NCBI GenBank assembly: GCA_009873655.1
Contig: WAIB01000014.1
Span: forward strand, 1-56,697
Direction: 5' to 3'
DNA: 56,697 nt
DNA from: Nitrospinota bacterium
GTDB lineage: Bacteria; Nitrospinota; Nitrospinia; Nitrospinales; VA-1
In this document: positions 43,854-53,221 of the stretch, in pieces
Layout: each line of letters opens with the position of its first letter
Numbering within the stretch: the first letter of the stretch is position 1
Position numbers and translations under genes: made by a program
The notes under the pieces: model-generated
Seen by the model: only the letters and a program-made list of their open reading frames with translations
Databases searched by the model: none
What the model was told of the DNA's origin: nothing

Positions 43854-44061
43854 GGGGGTTCTAATAAAACGGAATGGTATGGATCTTGGAATAGATGGGA
43901 AAATTGGACTGCTTTCTAATTTCTTCACGCTAAAAACCCAGGGCCATAACTCTAAAAAAATCAAACTACTTCGACAATTAAAGCAAATTAATTCAATAAA
44001 ATCAATAGCTTACATTTTTGCCGTTTTCCGGACCTCTAAAAGCCAATGAACTCCTTTAAAA

Positions 44062-44090
44062 TTGGATAGTTCGGGATTTTCTGCTACATT
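44062..44090 (+). promoter_or_regulatory. Sigma-70 promoter of the methyltransferase gene
   Basis: TTGGAT (44062-44067) and TACATT (44085-44090) are 17 bases apart; the expected start is near 44097, about 48 bases before the ATG at 44145. Confidence 0.5.
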
Positions 44091-44144
44091 GAAAACAAGC
44101 TTGGCCGGAAGCTAAAAAGAATAAAAATGGATCGATTTCCTTAA

Positions 44145-44972
44145 ATGAAAAAACCTCTCATTCCAGACGATTCCCCCTTTCTGGCCCACGAAACCCGAAA
44201 AAACAGATGGGCCATTCCCTACCACCCTGAATGCCTCAACGCAAGAATCAACCATTTGTTGGCAGAAAATCCGGGGCACATCCAGGGGAAAAACATTCTT
44301 GACGTCGGCTCCCATATGGGAACGTTTGCCTATGCGGCTTTGATGCTGGGAGCAAATTTCATCGAGGGAATAGATACCGAAGAAAAAATGGTTCTTCTGG
44401 GAAGGGAACTCTTTCAGGAAATGGGTATCGCAAAAGACAAATACTCCATGACCGTATCCGATGCTTTTCAATTTCTGGAAAATGTCGAGGAGGGGAGTTT
44501 TGAAACCGTGCTTTGCCTGGGAATGCTTTATTACACCACGGAACCGTACCGCCTGCTTAAACTTATGTTAAGGGCAGCAAAAGAATCCCTGATACTCGAT
44601 ACTTTCACTGCCGGTTATGCGGCCGTCCAGGGAAAAGATGCGCCACAGGTTTACGCGGGTATAAATGACGAAACTCTTGAACTTCCCATCATGCTTACGG
44701 CTTTGACGCAACCCGGGAAAAAAGATTACACCCTTCCTAATTCTTTTGATTACCGCAACAAGGACCTCAGTTTAATTACGCTTCCCAGCTCGACTTTACT
44801 CGAAATCTGGTTTAATTCTCTGGGTGTTGAGTTCAAAAAACTGGACTGGTCTTCTTACAGTACCCGGCCTTGCACCTACCGCGATTTACTCACACCTGAT
44901 CAAAAAAAGTCATCCCACTGGGCGGATGTTTATAAAAGCGGTATAAGAGTTTCTTATCTTCTTTCCAAATAG
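44145..44972 (+). CDS. SAM-dependent methyltransferase, DUF1698/CmoB-like
   Basis: 275 residues. The core reads KNILDVGSHMGTFAYAALML (motif I is DVGSHMG, an unusual SH in place of CG), FIEGIDTEEKMV and FETVLCLGMLYYTTEPYRLL. The last 90 residues are a family-specific region with FDYRNKDLSLITLPSSTL. The layout resembles CmoB-type proteins that modify wobble uridine in tRNA, but the similarity is distant and a small-molecule methyltransferase is equally possible. It is separated from the next gene by 16 bases, convergent. Confidence 0.55.
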   Translation: MKKPLIPDDSPFLAHETRKNRWAIPYHPECLNARINHLLAENPGHIQGKNILDVGSHMGTFAYAALMLGANFIEGIDTEEKMVLLGRELFQEMGIAKDKYSMTVSDAFQFLENVEEGSFETVLCLGMLYYTTEPYRLLKLMLRAAKESLILDTFTAGYAAVQGKDAPQVYAGINDETLELPIMLTALTQPGKKDYTLPNSFDYRNKDLSLITLPSSTLLEIWFNSLGVEFKKLDWSSYSTRPCTYRDLLTPDQKKSSHWADVYKSGIRVSYLLSK

Positions 44973-44988
44973 CGGAAAAACCCACGCA

Positions 44989-46158
44989 TCAACGACCATA
45001 AAGTTTATTTGCTTCGGCCGCAATTTTTCCATGGAGATATAAAACCAGCGAGCGTTTGCCTCCTTCTTTAACCATACTGAACACCACATCGCGCAAAAGA
45101 ATACCCGGTTGTTTTTTTTGCAAAGTTTTAAACAGGGTATGGGACCATTTTGCAATTCGACCCACCTGGTACCTGTTCGCCCATTCCAGCAATTTATTTT
45201 CTCCCAGAGGGAGGGCTATTTCTTTCGCTTGTGTTAATTGGCTGATTCGAATTTTCAGGATCTTGTTCAATACCGGGTTCTGCCCCCGTTGCCCCAACCC
45301 TTCCAAAAAACCGGAAACCGATTTAATCAAATCGCAAACACGCATTTCATAAATGGGAAACTCAGAATCAGGGTGATAATGCCGGGCTATCTGGTCGGCC
45401 AGATTAAAGTAAATTTGCCCTGCCCTTTTCCAGGAAATGGATGTCACCGAAAAAAGAATTTCTTTTTTCGACGACTCGGCAATTTGCTGCACGTTCTCAG
45501 AAAGGGGCGGGTCGGGTTCTTCTTGAAGACGGTCCCACTCGGAAAGAATCTCTTCAGCCTCCACCTCTTCATCCAATGAGGTTTCGCTATAAACCCTGAT
45601 AGCGGATTCACCCACAAGCAATTGCCATTGAGCTAAAATAGACTTGAGAACCCTCTCCTCGATTTTAAGGATCATGAAAGAAAATACTCCGGGACTTTTA
45701 CCGGACGATCCTTTGCTGTTTTCAAAAAACTGGCTCACACGAAACCGGGTCAAAAATTCTACGCCAGGAAGGTGGGCCAGGCTCAAAACCTTTTGGCTCG
45801 CCTCTTTCAAAGCTTCAAATATCTCGGCCAATCGAGCCTGCTCCATCGGACGCAAAACGTTGGGATGATAAATGGAAGCAATTTTCTCGATCAAATAAAG
45901 GGTTTGTACTTTAAATTCCCATTCCGTTAATCGGGCAACATTCAATCCATCTATAGATAAAAAAATTTCTTTAATGGCTTGCTGTTCCGTTTCAGATTGC
46001 GACTGGGCACTTCTCTCCTTCAGTGCACCCAATCTTTTTTTTGAAAAAGTAAATAAACGATAGCCGCCATAAAGCTGATCCTTAAAGCTGACCCACAAAA
46101 AAAAGATCAGACCAAAAACGATAAACAGAAGAACCGGGATGACTTCAAAAAGTTCCAC
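44989..46158 (-). CDS. Membrane-anchored protein with a duplicated YHP module, function unknown
   Basis: 389 residues. An N-terminal membrane helix (VIPVLLFIVFGLIFFLWVSF) is followed by a soluble cytoplasmic or periplasmic part. The module LIEKIASIYHPNVLRPMEQA (about 90-150) is repeated as LADQIARHYHPDSEFPIYEM (about 250-310); both go on with a helical LxExxxAL/FRVSQF-like or ILKIRISQL-like stretch, so the protein arose by duplication. Similar YHP-containing regions occur at the N-terminus of some membrane-bound GTP-binding proteins, but no GTPase domain is here. Starts divergently from the TPR lipoprotein gene at 46262. Confidence 0.6.
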   Translation of the reverse strand: MELFEVIPVLLFIVFGLIFFLWVSFKDQLYGGYRLFTFSKKRLGALKERSAQSQSETEQQAIKEIFLSIDGLNVARLTEWEFKVQTLYLIEKIASIYHPNVLRPMEQARLAEIFEALKEASQKVLSLAHLPGVEFLTRFRVSQFFENSKGSSGKSPGVFSFMILKIEERVLKSILAQWQLLVGESAIRVYSETSLDEEVEAEEILSEWDRLQEEPDPPLSENVQQIAESSKKEILFSVTSISWKRAGQIYFNLADQIARHYHPDSEFPIYEMRVCDLIKSVSGFLEGLGQRGQNPVLNKILKIRISQLTQAKEIALPLGENKLLEWANRYQVGRIAKWSHTLFKTLQKKQPGILLRDVVFSMVKEGGKRSLVLYLHGKIAAEANKLYGR

Positions 46159-46261
46159 AGGGCACCCTATTTTTATTGTGATGGAGTTTGGGCATTGATG
46201 TTATATTGGGCTAAATTGATCCCGGTTCCCGGGAAGGAACCTAGCAAACCAGGAAATTAAA

Positions 46262-46672
46262 ATGACTGTCCGCTTCCATAAAATATTAACATTGATCCTG
46301 TTTGTCCTGATTTTAACTCAATGCAGTGACAAAAATAGCGGAGAATATGTAAAGGAAGGGTTGGAGCATCTCAACCACGAACAGTATGATTTAGCCCGGG
46401 AATCTTTTTTAAAGGCCATAGAAAAAGATGCCAATAACCCTGAAGGATATTATGGTCTCGGCGGGATATATAATTACCAGAAAAAATTGGAAAAAGCGGA
46501 ACAGGCCTTTAAATCGGTCTTGAGAATCGATCCCACCCACCATAATGCCTGGTATAGCCTTGGATTTACCTACGAATTAATGGGCAAAAAAGAAAAATCT
46601 GAAGAAAGCTATCAAAAGTATCGTCGTTTAAAAGGTAAAATGGATTCGCTAATGAACCAGGAAAATCATTGA
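46262..46672 (+). CDS. Small TPR-repeat lipoprotein
   Basis: 136 residues. The N-terminus is a lipoprotein signal (ILTLILFVLILTQCSD with LTQC as lipobox, Cys about 22). Residues 30-125 are about three TPR units: EYVKEGLEHLNHEQYDLARE, NPEGYYGLGGIYNYQKKLEK and NAWYSLGFTYELMGKKEKS. Such proteins act as scaffolds in the envelope. Its stop overlaps the TTG start of the next gene (TTGA), so the two lipoproteins are translated together. Partner not known. Confidence 0.8.
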   Translation: MTVRFHKILTLILFVLILTQCSDKNSGEYVKEGLEHLNHEQYDLARESFLKAIEKDANNPEGYYGLGGIYNYQKKLEKAEQAFKSVLRIDPTHHNAWYSLGFTYELMGKKEKSEESYQKYRRLKGKMDSLMNQENH

Positions 46673-47523
46673 GACTTATCATTGCTTTCATCGTAATTTT
46701 TGTCTGGTCGGGTGCCTGCGCACCTGCAAAAAAACACCGAAAGCGATATCCGCGACCCGACTATTCTGAACGTCACGATAAAAAATCCCGAAAAAAACCG
46801 GTTCGGTCCGTTAAAAAGAAACCCCGAACCGTTGAAAGTTTACCCTCTGTTACAAACACCCCTTCTCTGCTTCCTACCATTTTAAATAAAAAAGATCAAA
46901 CCTTGATGATCCTGATCGACCGGGGGAAATACCTGGTCGGGGTAAAAAAAATGGCCGCACGCGGAACATTGAGTCCCAGTGAAAAAGGTTCCCAGTTCGT
47001 ATCATTGCCTGCTTTCTATATTGACAGGACAGAAACCACCGTCGCCAATTTTAAAAAATTCCAACCCCGATACAATGAAAAACCTTATACCGATGGCAAA
47101 CCTTGCCCGCAATGCCCCGCCATGGGTATCAACTGGTATCAAGCGCGGAAATATTGTCAATGGGCGGGGAAACGTCTGCCGACAGAAGACGAATGGGAAG
47201 CGGCGGCCCGGGGAAATTCGGCTTTCACCTGGCCTTGGGGAAATGAGCACCGCCCTCATCGCGCCAACACATTTGGTAGAGAGGACGGGTTTTTATTTGT
47301 TGCCCCGGTCGCTTCCTTTCCCAAAGGTGCCAGTCCTTTTGGAGTGATGGATATGGCAGGCAACGTATGGGAATGGGTAACAGGAGAAAGCAACGGGTTA
47401 AAAATTGTCAAAGGCGGAGGATGGACAAGCTACAGAAGCCAGGCAAAAATATCTTTCCGTAACACCGTAGACCCCAAACTGAAAAATCCCACCTTTGGTT
47501 TCCGGTGCCGACGTGACGCTTAA
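46669..47523 (+). CDS. FGE/sulfatase-modifying-factor-domain lipoprotein
   Basis: 284 residues from TTG 46669, overlapping the previous stop. A signal with WSGAC suggests lipidation (Cys about 17, though the lipobox is not ideal). Residues 20-75 are Lys/Arg/Pro-rich and probably a flexible linker. Residues about 105-284 are the FGE-sulfatase domain (PF03781): FYIDRTETTVANFKKF, GINWYQARKYCQWAGKRLPT, EWEAAARG, FGVMDMAGNVWEWV, GGGWTSY and GFRCRR. Envelope proteins with this domain are usually binding or modifying factors rather than sulfatase activators. No sulfatase is nearby. Confidence 0.8.
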   Translation: MRLIIAFIVIFVWSGACAPAKKHRKRYPRPDYSERHDKKSRKKPVRSVKKKPRTVESLPSVTNTPSLLPTILNKKDQTLMILIDRGKYLVGVKKMAARGTLSPSEKGSQFVSLPAFYIDRTETTVANFKKFQPRYNEKPYTDGKPCPQCPAMGINWYQARKYCQWAGKRLPTEDEWEAAARGNSAFTWPWGNEHRPHRANTFGREDGFLFVAPVASFPKGASPFGVMDMAGNVWEWVTGESNGLKIVKGGGWTSYRSQAKISFRNTVDPKLKNPTFGFRCRRDA

Positions 47524-47582
47524 CTCTAACGGACAATATTCCTGAATTGCTGTTAATTTGAAAGGGGGCCAAAAAGCAGAGA

Positions 47583-47605
47583 GGCCGGCGAAGAATTCGC
47601 CGGCC
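47583..47605. terminator. Perfect hairpin between the FGE lipoprotein gene and nrdJ
   Basis: Ten-bp arms (GGCCGGCGAA and TTCGCCGGCC) around GAA, located between two convergent genes. On the minus strand it is followed by the moderately T-rich CTCTCTGCTTTTT, so it probably terminates nrdJ; there is no T tract on the plus strand. Confidence 0.55.
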
Positions 47606-47646
47606 GGACTCCTGCAGACTTGTACTTTAGACGAGGGGGGTTTAAA

Positions 47647-50600
47647 TCAGGAGCAACCAGAAGTTGCTCCGCAGGTCATGCATTTTAAACACGTACCATT
47701 TCGCACCAGAGTCAAACTGCCGCATTCCTGGCACGCATCTCCTTCATATCCCTTTAGCTTGGCAATCACCGCTGTCGTGGCAACCGCTGCACCCTGTTGT
47801 GCACTCAATTTCGCGGAACCGCTTCCATTTCCGTTCCCATGTCCGTTTCCATTCCCATGTCCGTTTCCGTTGCCTGGAACGGCCTGTATGGCAGGTGCGA
47901 TTTGAACTTTTGTCGATGATGGCTCTTTCCTGTCGTCTTTTAAAACGAGTGGCATAACATTTTCATCGTCTTCATCACTCGACTGCTGATCTTTTTTACC
48001 AATAGAATCTGATCTCAAATCATCCGGAGTTACCTGGGCCAAATCGTTCCGGCCCAGGTAAGTGATGGCCAACTCGCGGAAAATATAATCAATGGTTGAG
48101 GTAGACATGCTGATAGACTTATTCCCTGTCACAAGTCCATTGGGTTCAAAACGGGTGAAAACAAAAGCGTCAGCAAATTCCTCAAGAGGCACGCCGTGCT
48201 GGAGCCCCAATGAAATTGCGATGGCAAAGCAATTCATCAAACTTCTATAAGCCGCACCTTCTTTATGCATATCGATGAAAATCTCGCCCAGCGAGCCATC
48301 ATCATATTCACCGGTTCGCAGATATACTTTATGTCCCCCTATTGAGGCTTTCTGGGTGTAGCCTTTGCGCCGATGCGGCAGGGCCCGACGTTTGTTTTGA
48401 ATAATTTTCACGACCTTTTCAGCCGTCTTCATTACAGGAGCAACGGGAGTCTCCTCGACCGCCTCATCGTCTTCCAGTTGTTTGAAACTTTCGCTGGCGA
48501 CACTGTTTAACGGCTGGCTGAGTTTGGAGCCATCACGATATACTGCGGTTCCCTTGAGCATCAGCTTCCAACTGAGCATGTGGGCGTTTTCCACATCTTC
48601 CAGGGTGGCGTCGTTGGGCATATTGATGGTTTTAGAAATAGCTCCTGACAGAAAAGGCTGCGCGGCCGCCATCATCTGAATATGAGCTTCCGGACGAATG
48701 AACCGCTCGCCATACCTTCCACATTTGGTGGCACAATCAAAAACGGAGTAATGCCTTTCTTTTAAATGAGGGGCATTTTCAATGGTCATGCGACCACAAA
48801 TAAAATCGTTGGCAGCTTGAATTTGCTCATCGGTGTACCCCAGATGGGACAACAAATTAAAAGTGATGGAATCGAGCTGCTCATCGGACAAATTCAAAAC
48901 CTCTTTGCAAAATTCTTCGCCCAGCACAAACTTGTTGAATGCAAAACTGATATCAAAAACCCGGGGAAGCTCAAGTTGAATGCTGTCTAACACCGCATCC
49001 GTAAACCCTTTTTCCTTAAGAGAATCCCGGTTGATAAACGGGGAAGAATCCAGGTTTCCCGACCCCACACAATATTCAACAATATCTTTGACCTCTTCAG
49101 GCTTATAACCTAATCGCCGCAAGGCCCCGGGAACAGATTGATTGATGATTTTGAAATATCCTCCCCCCGCGAGTTTTTTATATTTGACCAATGCGTAATC
49201 CGGCTCAATACCCGTCGTGTCGCAATCCATCAGCAACCCTATGGTTCCCGTGGGGGCAATGCAAGTGGTTTGCGCATTTCGGTAACCATGTTTTTCACCC
49301 TGGGCTAAAGCATCGGCCCATTCTCTTTGTGCGGCATCGAGCAGATAAGCGGGGCAGTGTTCGGCCTGAATTCCCTGGGGAAAAACAGTCAGGCCATCAT
49401 AATCTTGAGCATCCACATTATGCGCTGCACGCCAGTGGTTTTTCAGTACGCGCAGCATGGAAGATTTATTTTTTTCATAGTGCTCGAATGCACCAAGCTC
49501 TTTGGCGATTTCCGCGGACATGGTGTAAGAAGATCCCGTTGTCAAGGCGGATATGGCACCCGCAATCGCCCGGCCTTTTTCCGAATCGTAAGCAATTCCC
49601 ATAACCATGAGCATTGCGCCGAGATTGGCGTAACCCAAACCAAGTGTCCTGAATTCATAACTCTTTTGGGCGATCGCCTTATTTGGAAACTGTGCCATGG
49701 ATACGGAGATTTCAAGTGTGAGAGTCCACAACCGGCAGGCATGTCGATAGTCTTCAACTTCAAACAACCCTTTTTCTTCGTTATAAAATTTCATCAGGTT
49801 GATCGAAGCCAGGTTACAGGCCGTATCATCCAGGAACATGTATTCCGAGCAGGGATTGGAAGCGCGTATTTCTCCGTCTTCAGGGCAGGTATGCCATTCG
49901 TTGATGGTGGTATGAAATTGCAATCCCGGATCGGCACTGGACCAGGAAGAAAAATTCACTTTATCCCAGAGATCCCTGGCCGGCAAAGTCTTTGCGGCTT
50001 TTCCATCTGTCCTGCGGATCAGGTTCCAGTCGCCATCACACTCCACACTTTTCATAAATTCATTGGTCAATCGAACCGAATTGTTGGAATTCTGCCCCGA
50101 AACGGTCATATAACCTTCAGAAGTCCAACTGGTATCGTATTCCTCAAACTCAATGTCCTTTGTTCCCTGCCTGGCTAGTTGGATAACCCGGTAAATATAG
50201 TTTTCAGGAACAAAACAATCGAGGGCTTTACGTACGGATTTCTTGAGGGCTTTGTTTTTTTGAACTTCGAAACGACTTTCTTCCGTTAAACCATCCGCCC
50301 AGCATGCTTTTATAATCTCTTTCAGGCAGCGCCGGGTGATCCGGCTTCCCGCCGCGAGAGCCGCAACTTTTCTCTCTTCTCTCACCTTCCATTCGATGTA
50401 TTCCTCAATATCCGGATGGTCCATGTCGAGAGTCACCATTTTTGCGGCCCGTCTCGTGGTTCCACCAGATTTAATCGCCCCCGCAGCCCGGTCCCCTATT
50501 TTTAAAAAGCTCATTAAACCTGAAGATTTTCCGCCCCCGGACAATCCTTCTCCGGCCCCTCGAAGGTTGGAAAAGTTGCTTCCTGTTCCCGAACCAAATT

Positions 50601-51276
50601 TAAACAGGCGAGCCTCTTGACGCCATAAATCCATGATTCCGCCATCCCCTACCAGATCATCATCGACTGAGAGAATGAAACAGGCATGGGGTTGGGGCCT
50701 TTCATAAGCATTTACGGATTTTTTTAGTTCCCCTTCCTCTTCATCAAAATAGTAATGACCCTGTGCGGGGCCTTCCAAACCGTAAGCCCAGTTGATTCCC
50801 GTGTTGAACCATTGTGGAGAATTAGGTGCCGCCAGTTGACGGATCAGCATGTAACGCATCTCATCATAATAATTGCGTGCAGCTTCCTCACTGTTGAAAC
50901 AGTTTTTCTTCCAACCCCAATAGGTCCAGCAACCTGCTAATCTATGGACGACTTCTTTTGATGTGCTTTCGCGGGTATATTGCGCTGAAACCGGAAGCTG
51001 GTTCAGCGCTTCTTCATCGGGAACGGAGGGGCAAAGCCATTCCGGCATTCCCGGTTCAAATTTCTTTTTCAACCGCGCTGGAACACCCGCTTTGCGAAAA
51101 TATTTTTGCGCCATAATGTCTACGGCGACCTGCGACCATTTATCTGGAACAAGAACGTTCTTGATCTCTGCAACCAAAGAACCGTCAGCGTTATTGATTT
51201 TTGACACCCGCTCGACAAACCGGATTCCCTCGAAGGGATCCTGGGATTCTCTGGTAAACTTTCGATCAATTCGCAT
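47647..51276 (-). CDS. nrdJ: Adenosylcobalamin-dependent class II ribonucleotide reductase
   Basis: 1209 residues. Converts ribonucleotides to deoxyribonucleotides with adenosylcobalamin and works with or without oxygen. [20 protein letters not shown] at about 474-493 carries the radical-site Cys region, with [19 protein letters not shown] and [16 protein letters not shown] seen elsewhere. The C-terminal third is an ATP-cone-like and linker region, ending in a Gly/Asn/His-rich repeat and a terminal zinc-ribbon-like CQECGSLT to [11 protein letters not shown], where the redox Cys pair sits. Start is supported by GGAG five bases before ATG. Expression looks controlled by the palindrome at 51376-51405. 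Length is typical of NrdJ with a C-terminal extension. Confidence 0.95.
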   Translation of the reverse strand: MRIDRKFTRESQDPFEGIRFVERVSKINNADGSLVAEIKNVLVPDKWSQVAVDIMAQKYFRKAGVPARLKKKFEPGMPEWLCPSVPDEEALNQLPVSAQYTRESTSKEVVHRLAGCWTYWGWKKNCFNSEEAARNYYDEMRYMLIRQLAAPNSPQWFNTGINWAYGLEGPAQGHYYFDEEEGELKKSVNAYERPQPHACFILSVDDDLVGDGGIMDLWRQEARLFKFGSGTGSNFSNLRGAGEGLSGGGKSSGLMSFLKIGDRAAGAIKSGGTTRRAAKMVTLDMDHPDIEEYIEWKVREERKVAALAAGSRITRRCLKEIIKACWADGLTEESRFEVQKNKALKKSVRKALDCFVPENYIYRVIQLARQGTKDIEFEEYDTSWTSEGYMTVSGQNSNNSVRLTNEFMKSVECDGDWNLIRRTDGKAAKTLPARDLWDKVNFSSWSSADPGLQFHTTINEWHTCPEDGEIRASNPCSEYMFLDDTACNLASINLMKFYNEEKGLFEVEDYRHACRLWTLTLEISVSMAQFPNKAIAQKSYEFRTLGLGYANLGAMLMVMGIAYDSEKGRAIAGAISALTTGSSYTMSAEIAKELGAFEHYEKNKSSMLRVLKNHWRAAHNVDAQDYDGLTVFPQGIQAEHCPAYLLDAAQREWADALAQGEKHGYRNAQTTCIAPTGTIGLLMDCDTTGIEPDYALVKYKKLAGGGYFKIINQSVPGALRRLGYKPEEVKDIVEYCVGSGNLDSSPFINRDSLKEKGFTDAVLDSIQLELPRVFDISFAFNKFVLGEEFCKEVLNLSDEQLDSITFNLLSHLGYTDEQIQAANDFICGRMTIENAPHLKERHYSVFDCATKCGRYGERFIRPEAHIQMMAAAQPFLSGAISKTINMPNDATLEDVENAHMLSWKLMLKGTAVYRDGSKLSQPLNSVASESFKQLEDDEAVEETPVAPVMKTAEKVVKIIQNKRRALPHRRKGYTQKASIGGHKVYLRTGEYDDGSLGEIFIDMHKEGAAYRSLMNCFAIAISLGLQHGVPLEEFADAFVFTRFEPNGLVTGNKSISMSTSTIDYIFRELAITYLGRNDLAQVTPDDLRSDSIGKKDQQSSDEDDENVMPLVLKDDRKEPSSTKVQIAPAIQAVPGNGNGHGNGNGHGNGNGSGSAKLSAQQGAAVATTAVIAKLKGYEGDACQECGSLTLVRNGTCLKCMTCGATSGCS
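47826..47869 (-). repeat. Tandem repeat in nrdJ encoding a GNGHGN linker
   Basis: Units of about 18 bases repeat in tandem and encode the linker [18 protein letters not shown]. The stretch lies between the catalytic part and the C-terminal zinc ribbon, so it acts as a flexible tether. Confidence 0.85.
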
Positions 51277-51375
51277 AAAAACTCCGTATCACATAGGGCC
51301 AATAAATTGAGTTATTTATATTGAATAAGGGGCATTGATTTTCCCGTCTCCCCGCTCTTATTTATTAGGTCAGAA

Positions 51376-51405
51376 GCAACACAAAATATCTATATTTTGT
51401 GTTGC
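51376..51405. promoter_or_regulatory. Perfect 14-bp-arm palindrome, candidate nrdJ operator
   Basis: Arms of 14 bases (GCAACACAAAATAT and its exact complement) flank a two-base centre. It lies immediately after the -10 of the nrdJ promoter, covering the expected start site. The half-site ACAC...ATAT recalls NrdR boxes but the palindrome is longer than the usual 16 bp. A third partial half-site (ATATTTTGTTG on the minus strand) is in the -10 region. Confidence 0.6.
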
Positions 51406-51410
51406 CCAAC

Positions 51411-51439
51411 AAAATATATACAAGATATAGGGTTGTCAA
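51411..51439 (-). promoter_or_regulatory. Sigma-70 promoter of nrdJ
   Basis: On the minus strand a perfect TTGACA (51434-51439) is 17 bases from TATTTT at 51411-51416 (TATATT at 15 bases is the alternative). The leader to ATG 51276 is about 128 bases. The whole non-coding stretch 51277-51630 otherwise shows no gene and no B12 box. Confidence 0.65.
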
Positions 51440-51630
51440 CGAAATTCTGTGGCCCGCTTGTAACTTTCGACCAAGCCCGCAAATCATAAAGGTTTCAGCC
51501 ACCCAGGAAATTTCAAAATAGCACGAATAAAAAGCGAAAATCAAGATCCCGATTTCCAATGAAAACGTAACCATTTGATTTTTAATTCATTAAAAATCAA
51601 ATATTTTTTGGTTTTCTTCTTGGGCAGATA

Positions 51631-53070
51631 TCATGGGCGGGACCAGCTTATGGCCACCTTGCCTACAAATTCCATCAGGTGAAAAGGGCTTTCGCTGGAG
51701 TTTTCGGTCAACTTTATATGAGTTGCATCGGCTCTATCCTGCCCGAAAGTGGGGTCCATGGCTCTCCATTCTCCCACAAAAACTTCCGGCCAGGCGTGAT
51801 AAAGAAACCCTTCATAATCCTTGGAATAAACCAGCCCGTTGACGATTCGAGTTGGAATTCCAGAAGCTCGGGCCAGCGCGGTGAATAAGAAAGTATGCGA
51901 CTGACATTCGCCGCGTCTTTCAATCAGGGCATCCAGGGCGGTTACGGTATCCACCATTTCCTTTTTCAGATTTAAGTGAACCCATAAATTAATGTCCTTT
52001 GCCAACTGCCACTGGCTTTTTTTGTCGGCGGAGAGCTCCTTTGCCAAAGCCCGGATCATTTTGTGGTTCGACTGCACTTCTGCGGTCTCCTCCAAATATT
52101 TTGGGTCTAATTCCAAATCTTCCTTTTTTTGTTCAGGGGTTTCGGTGTTTGAAGGCTCGCTTTTAACCCTAAGGGTAATGGTGTAATTTCCGTCTCCTCG
52201 TTTTTCATTTTTTATAATTTTTTGCCGATGATCTTCCGGGATCGCCTCCATCGAACTCACACGGTGAATTTGATAAACCAGGTCAAAGGTATTTTTCGGA
52301 CGCGGAACAGGTTTGCCGGGTTTCACAAGACTCATGGTAATGACACTGCTGATGGTCATTGCTTCTTCAATTTTCTGCGCCACCCCGGGTTCTTCCCTGA
52401 ACGACTCAAAACCCATATTCGTAGATTCGCGGTAAACCGTACCATCATGCGCAACCCACATGGTGGACTCCATACCACTGAACCTTTGGCGAATCACAAA
52501 CGTTTTTACGGGTTTTCCCCCGTATTGCAGCGTTTCTTCTTTTAAGACTTCGTATTCAAAATCGACCAGCATTTGCAAGGGTTCCATGAAAAGCTTTAAC
52601 TCGTCCCGTTGCCCTGCTTTTAATCCCGCTGAAACCAGGTTTATAAGAAAGGTGGATGATGGAACTGTATTTTCAGTGAACTTCAGCGTTTTTTCCTTGT
52701 CGTAACCCAGCGATTTGGTACGGTAGCGAAGTTCATTTCCTTCCATTTTTCCTTCCACCTGTTGTCGGTGCCCCGAGATCTCCTGTAACAAGGAAAAACC
52801 GGATAATTTGAAATCAGGGTCGAGCCGGGTGGTTTGCTTGATGGTGGTGGACTGGTCAACGGATTCCGACAGAATTTTGAAAAACACCGTCGAATCCATC
52901 ACAATACCTTCCGGGCCCCAACGGGTCTTCGATTTGGTGAAACCCATTTTTTTCCCCTGAAAATAGGTGCCCAGCCAGTCCTCCCTCTCGCCGGTGCCTT
53001 CAAACAGGGGCTGCGAATAAGCGGATTGTACGAATATCAGAAAGGCTATATTGAAAATTAATTTAATCAT
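51631..53070 (-). CDS. Exported transglutaminase-like (papain-fold) protein
   Basis: 479 residues. A signal peptide (IFNIAFLIFVQSAYSQ) exports it. Residues about 20-330 are a beta-rich unknown domain. Residues about 345-450 are a transglutaminase-like domain with the Cys-His-Asp triad visible: RGECQSHTF (Cys about 387), FLYHAWPEVFVG (His about 425) and RAMDPTFGQ (Asp about 438). Bacterial members are mostly peptidases or amide hydrolases acting in the periplasm. Substrate unknown. It is divergent from guaB with 151 bases between, and downstream of nothing on its own strand for 1.1 kb except the nrdJ control region. Confidence 0.8.
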   Translation of the reverse strand: MIKLIFNIAFLIFVQSAYSQPLFEGTGEREDWLGTYFQGKKMGFTKSKTRWGPEGIVMDSTVFFKILSESVDQSTTIKQTTRLDPDFKLSGFSLLQEISGHRQQVEGKMEGNELRYRTKSLGYDKEKTLKFTENTVPSSTFLINLVSAGLKAGQRDELKLFMEPLQMLVDFEYEVLKEETLQYGGKPVKTFVIRQRFSGMESTMWVAHDGTVYRESTNMGFESFREEPGVAQKIEEAMTISSVITMSLVKPGKPVPRPKNTFDLVYQIHRVSSMEAIPEDHRQKIIKNEKRGDGNYTITLRVKSEPSNTETPEQKKEDLELDPKYLEETAEVQSNHKMIRALAKELSADKKSQWQLAKDINLWVHLNLKKEMVDTVTALDALIERRGECQSHTFLFTALARASGIPTRIVNGLVYSKDYEGFLYHAWPEVFVGEWRAMDPTFGQDRADATHIKLTENSSESPFHLMEFVGKVAISWSRP

Positions 53071-53221
53071 GATCTGTTTTATTGGAACATGGCAAAGCTG
53101 AATCTACAAGAACAAAGGCTGGAGGTCCCATCTGGCAGCAAAAGAAATCTGGTGCAAGATTATAGGAAGCCGTGCTAGTATTGGGGTTTTACATTTTATA
53201 CCCATTTTTTTATATAAACCC

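Noticed and set aside
43789-44144. Gene in the 356-base gap
   Set aside because: Only short frames without ribosome sites; two divergent promoters account for it.
49327-50178. Long antisense frame inside nrdJ (283 codons)
   Set aside because: Shadow of the nrdJ reading frame, without signals or domain.
51277-51375. Possible cobalamin riboswitch in the nrdJ leader
   Set aside because: The leader is short and I find no B12 box; the palindrome explains the visible structure better.
51365-51574. 69-codon minus-strand frame upstream of nrdJ
   Set aside because: It covers the promoter and palindrome of nrdJ, and looks like chance hydrophobic codons without a homologue I recognise.
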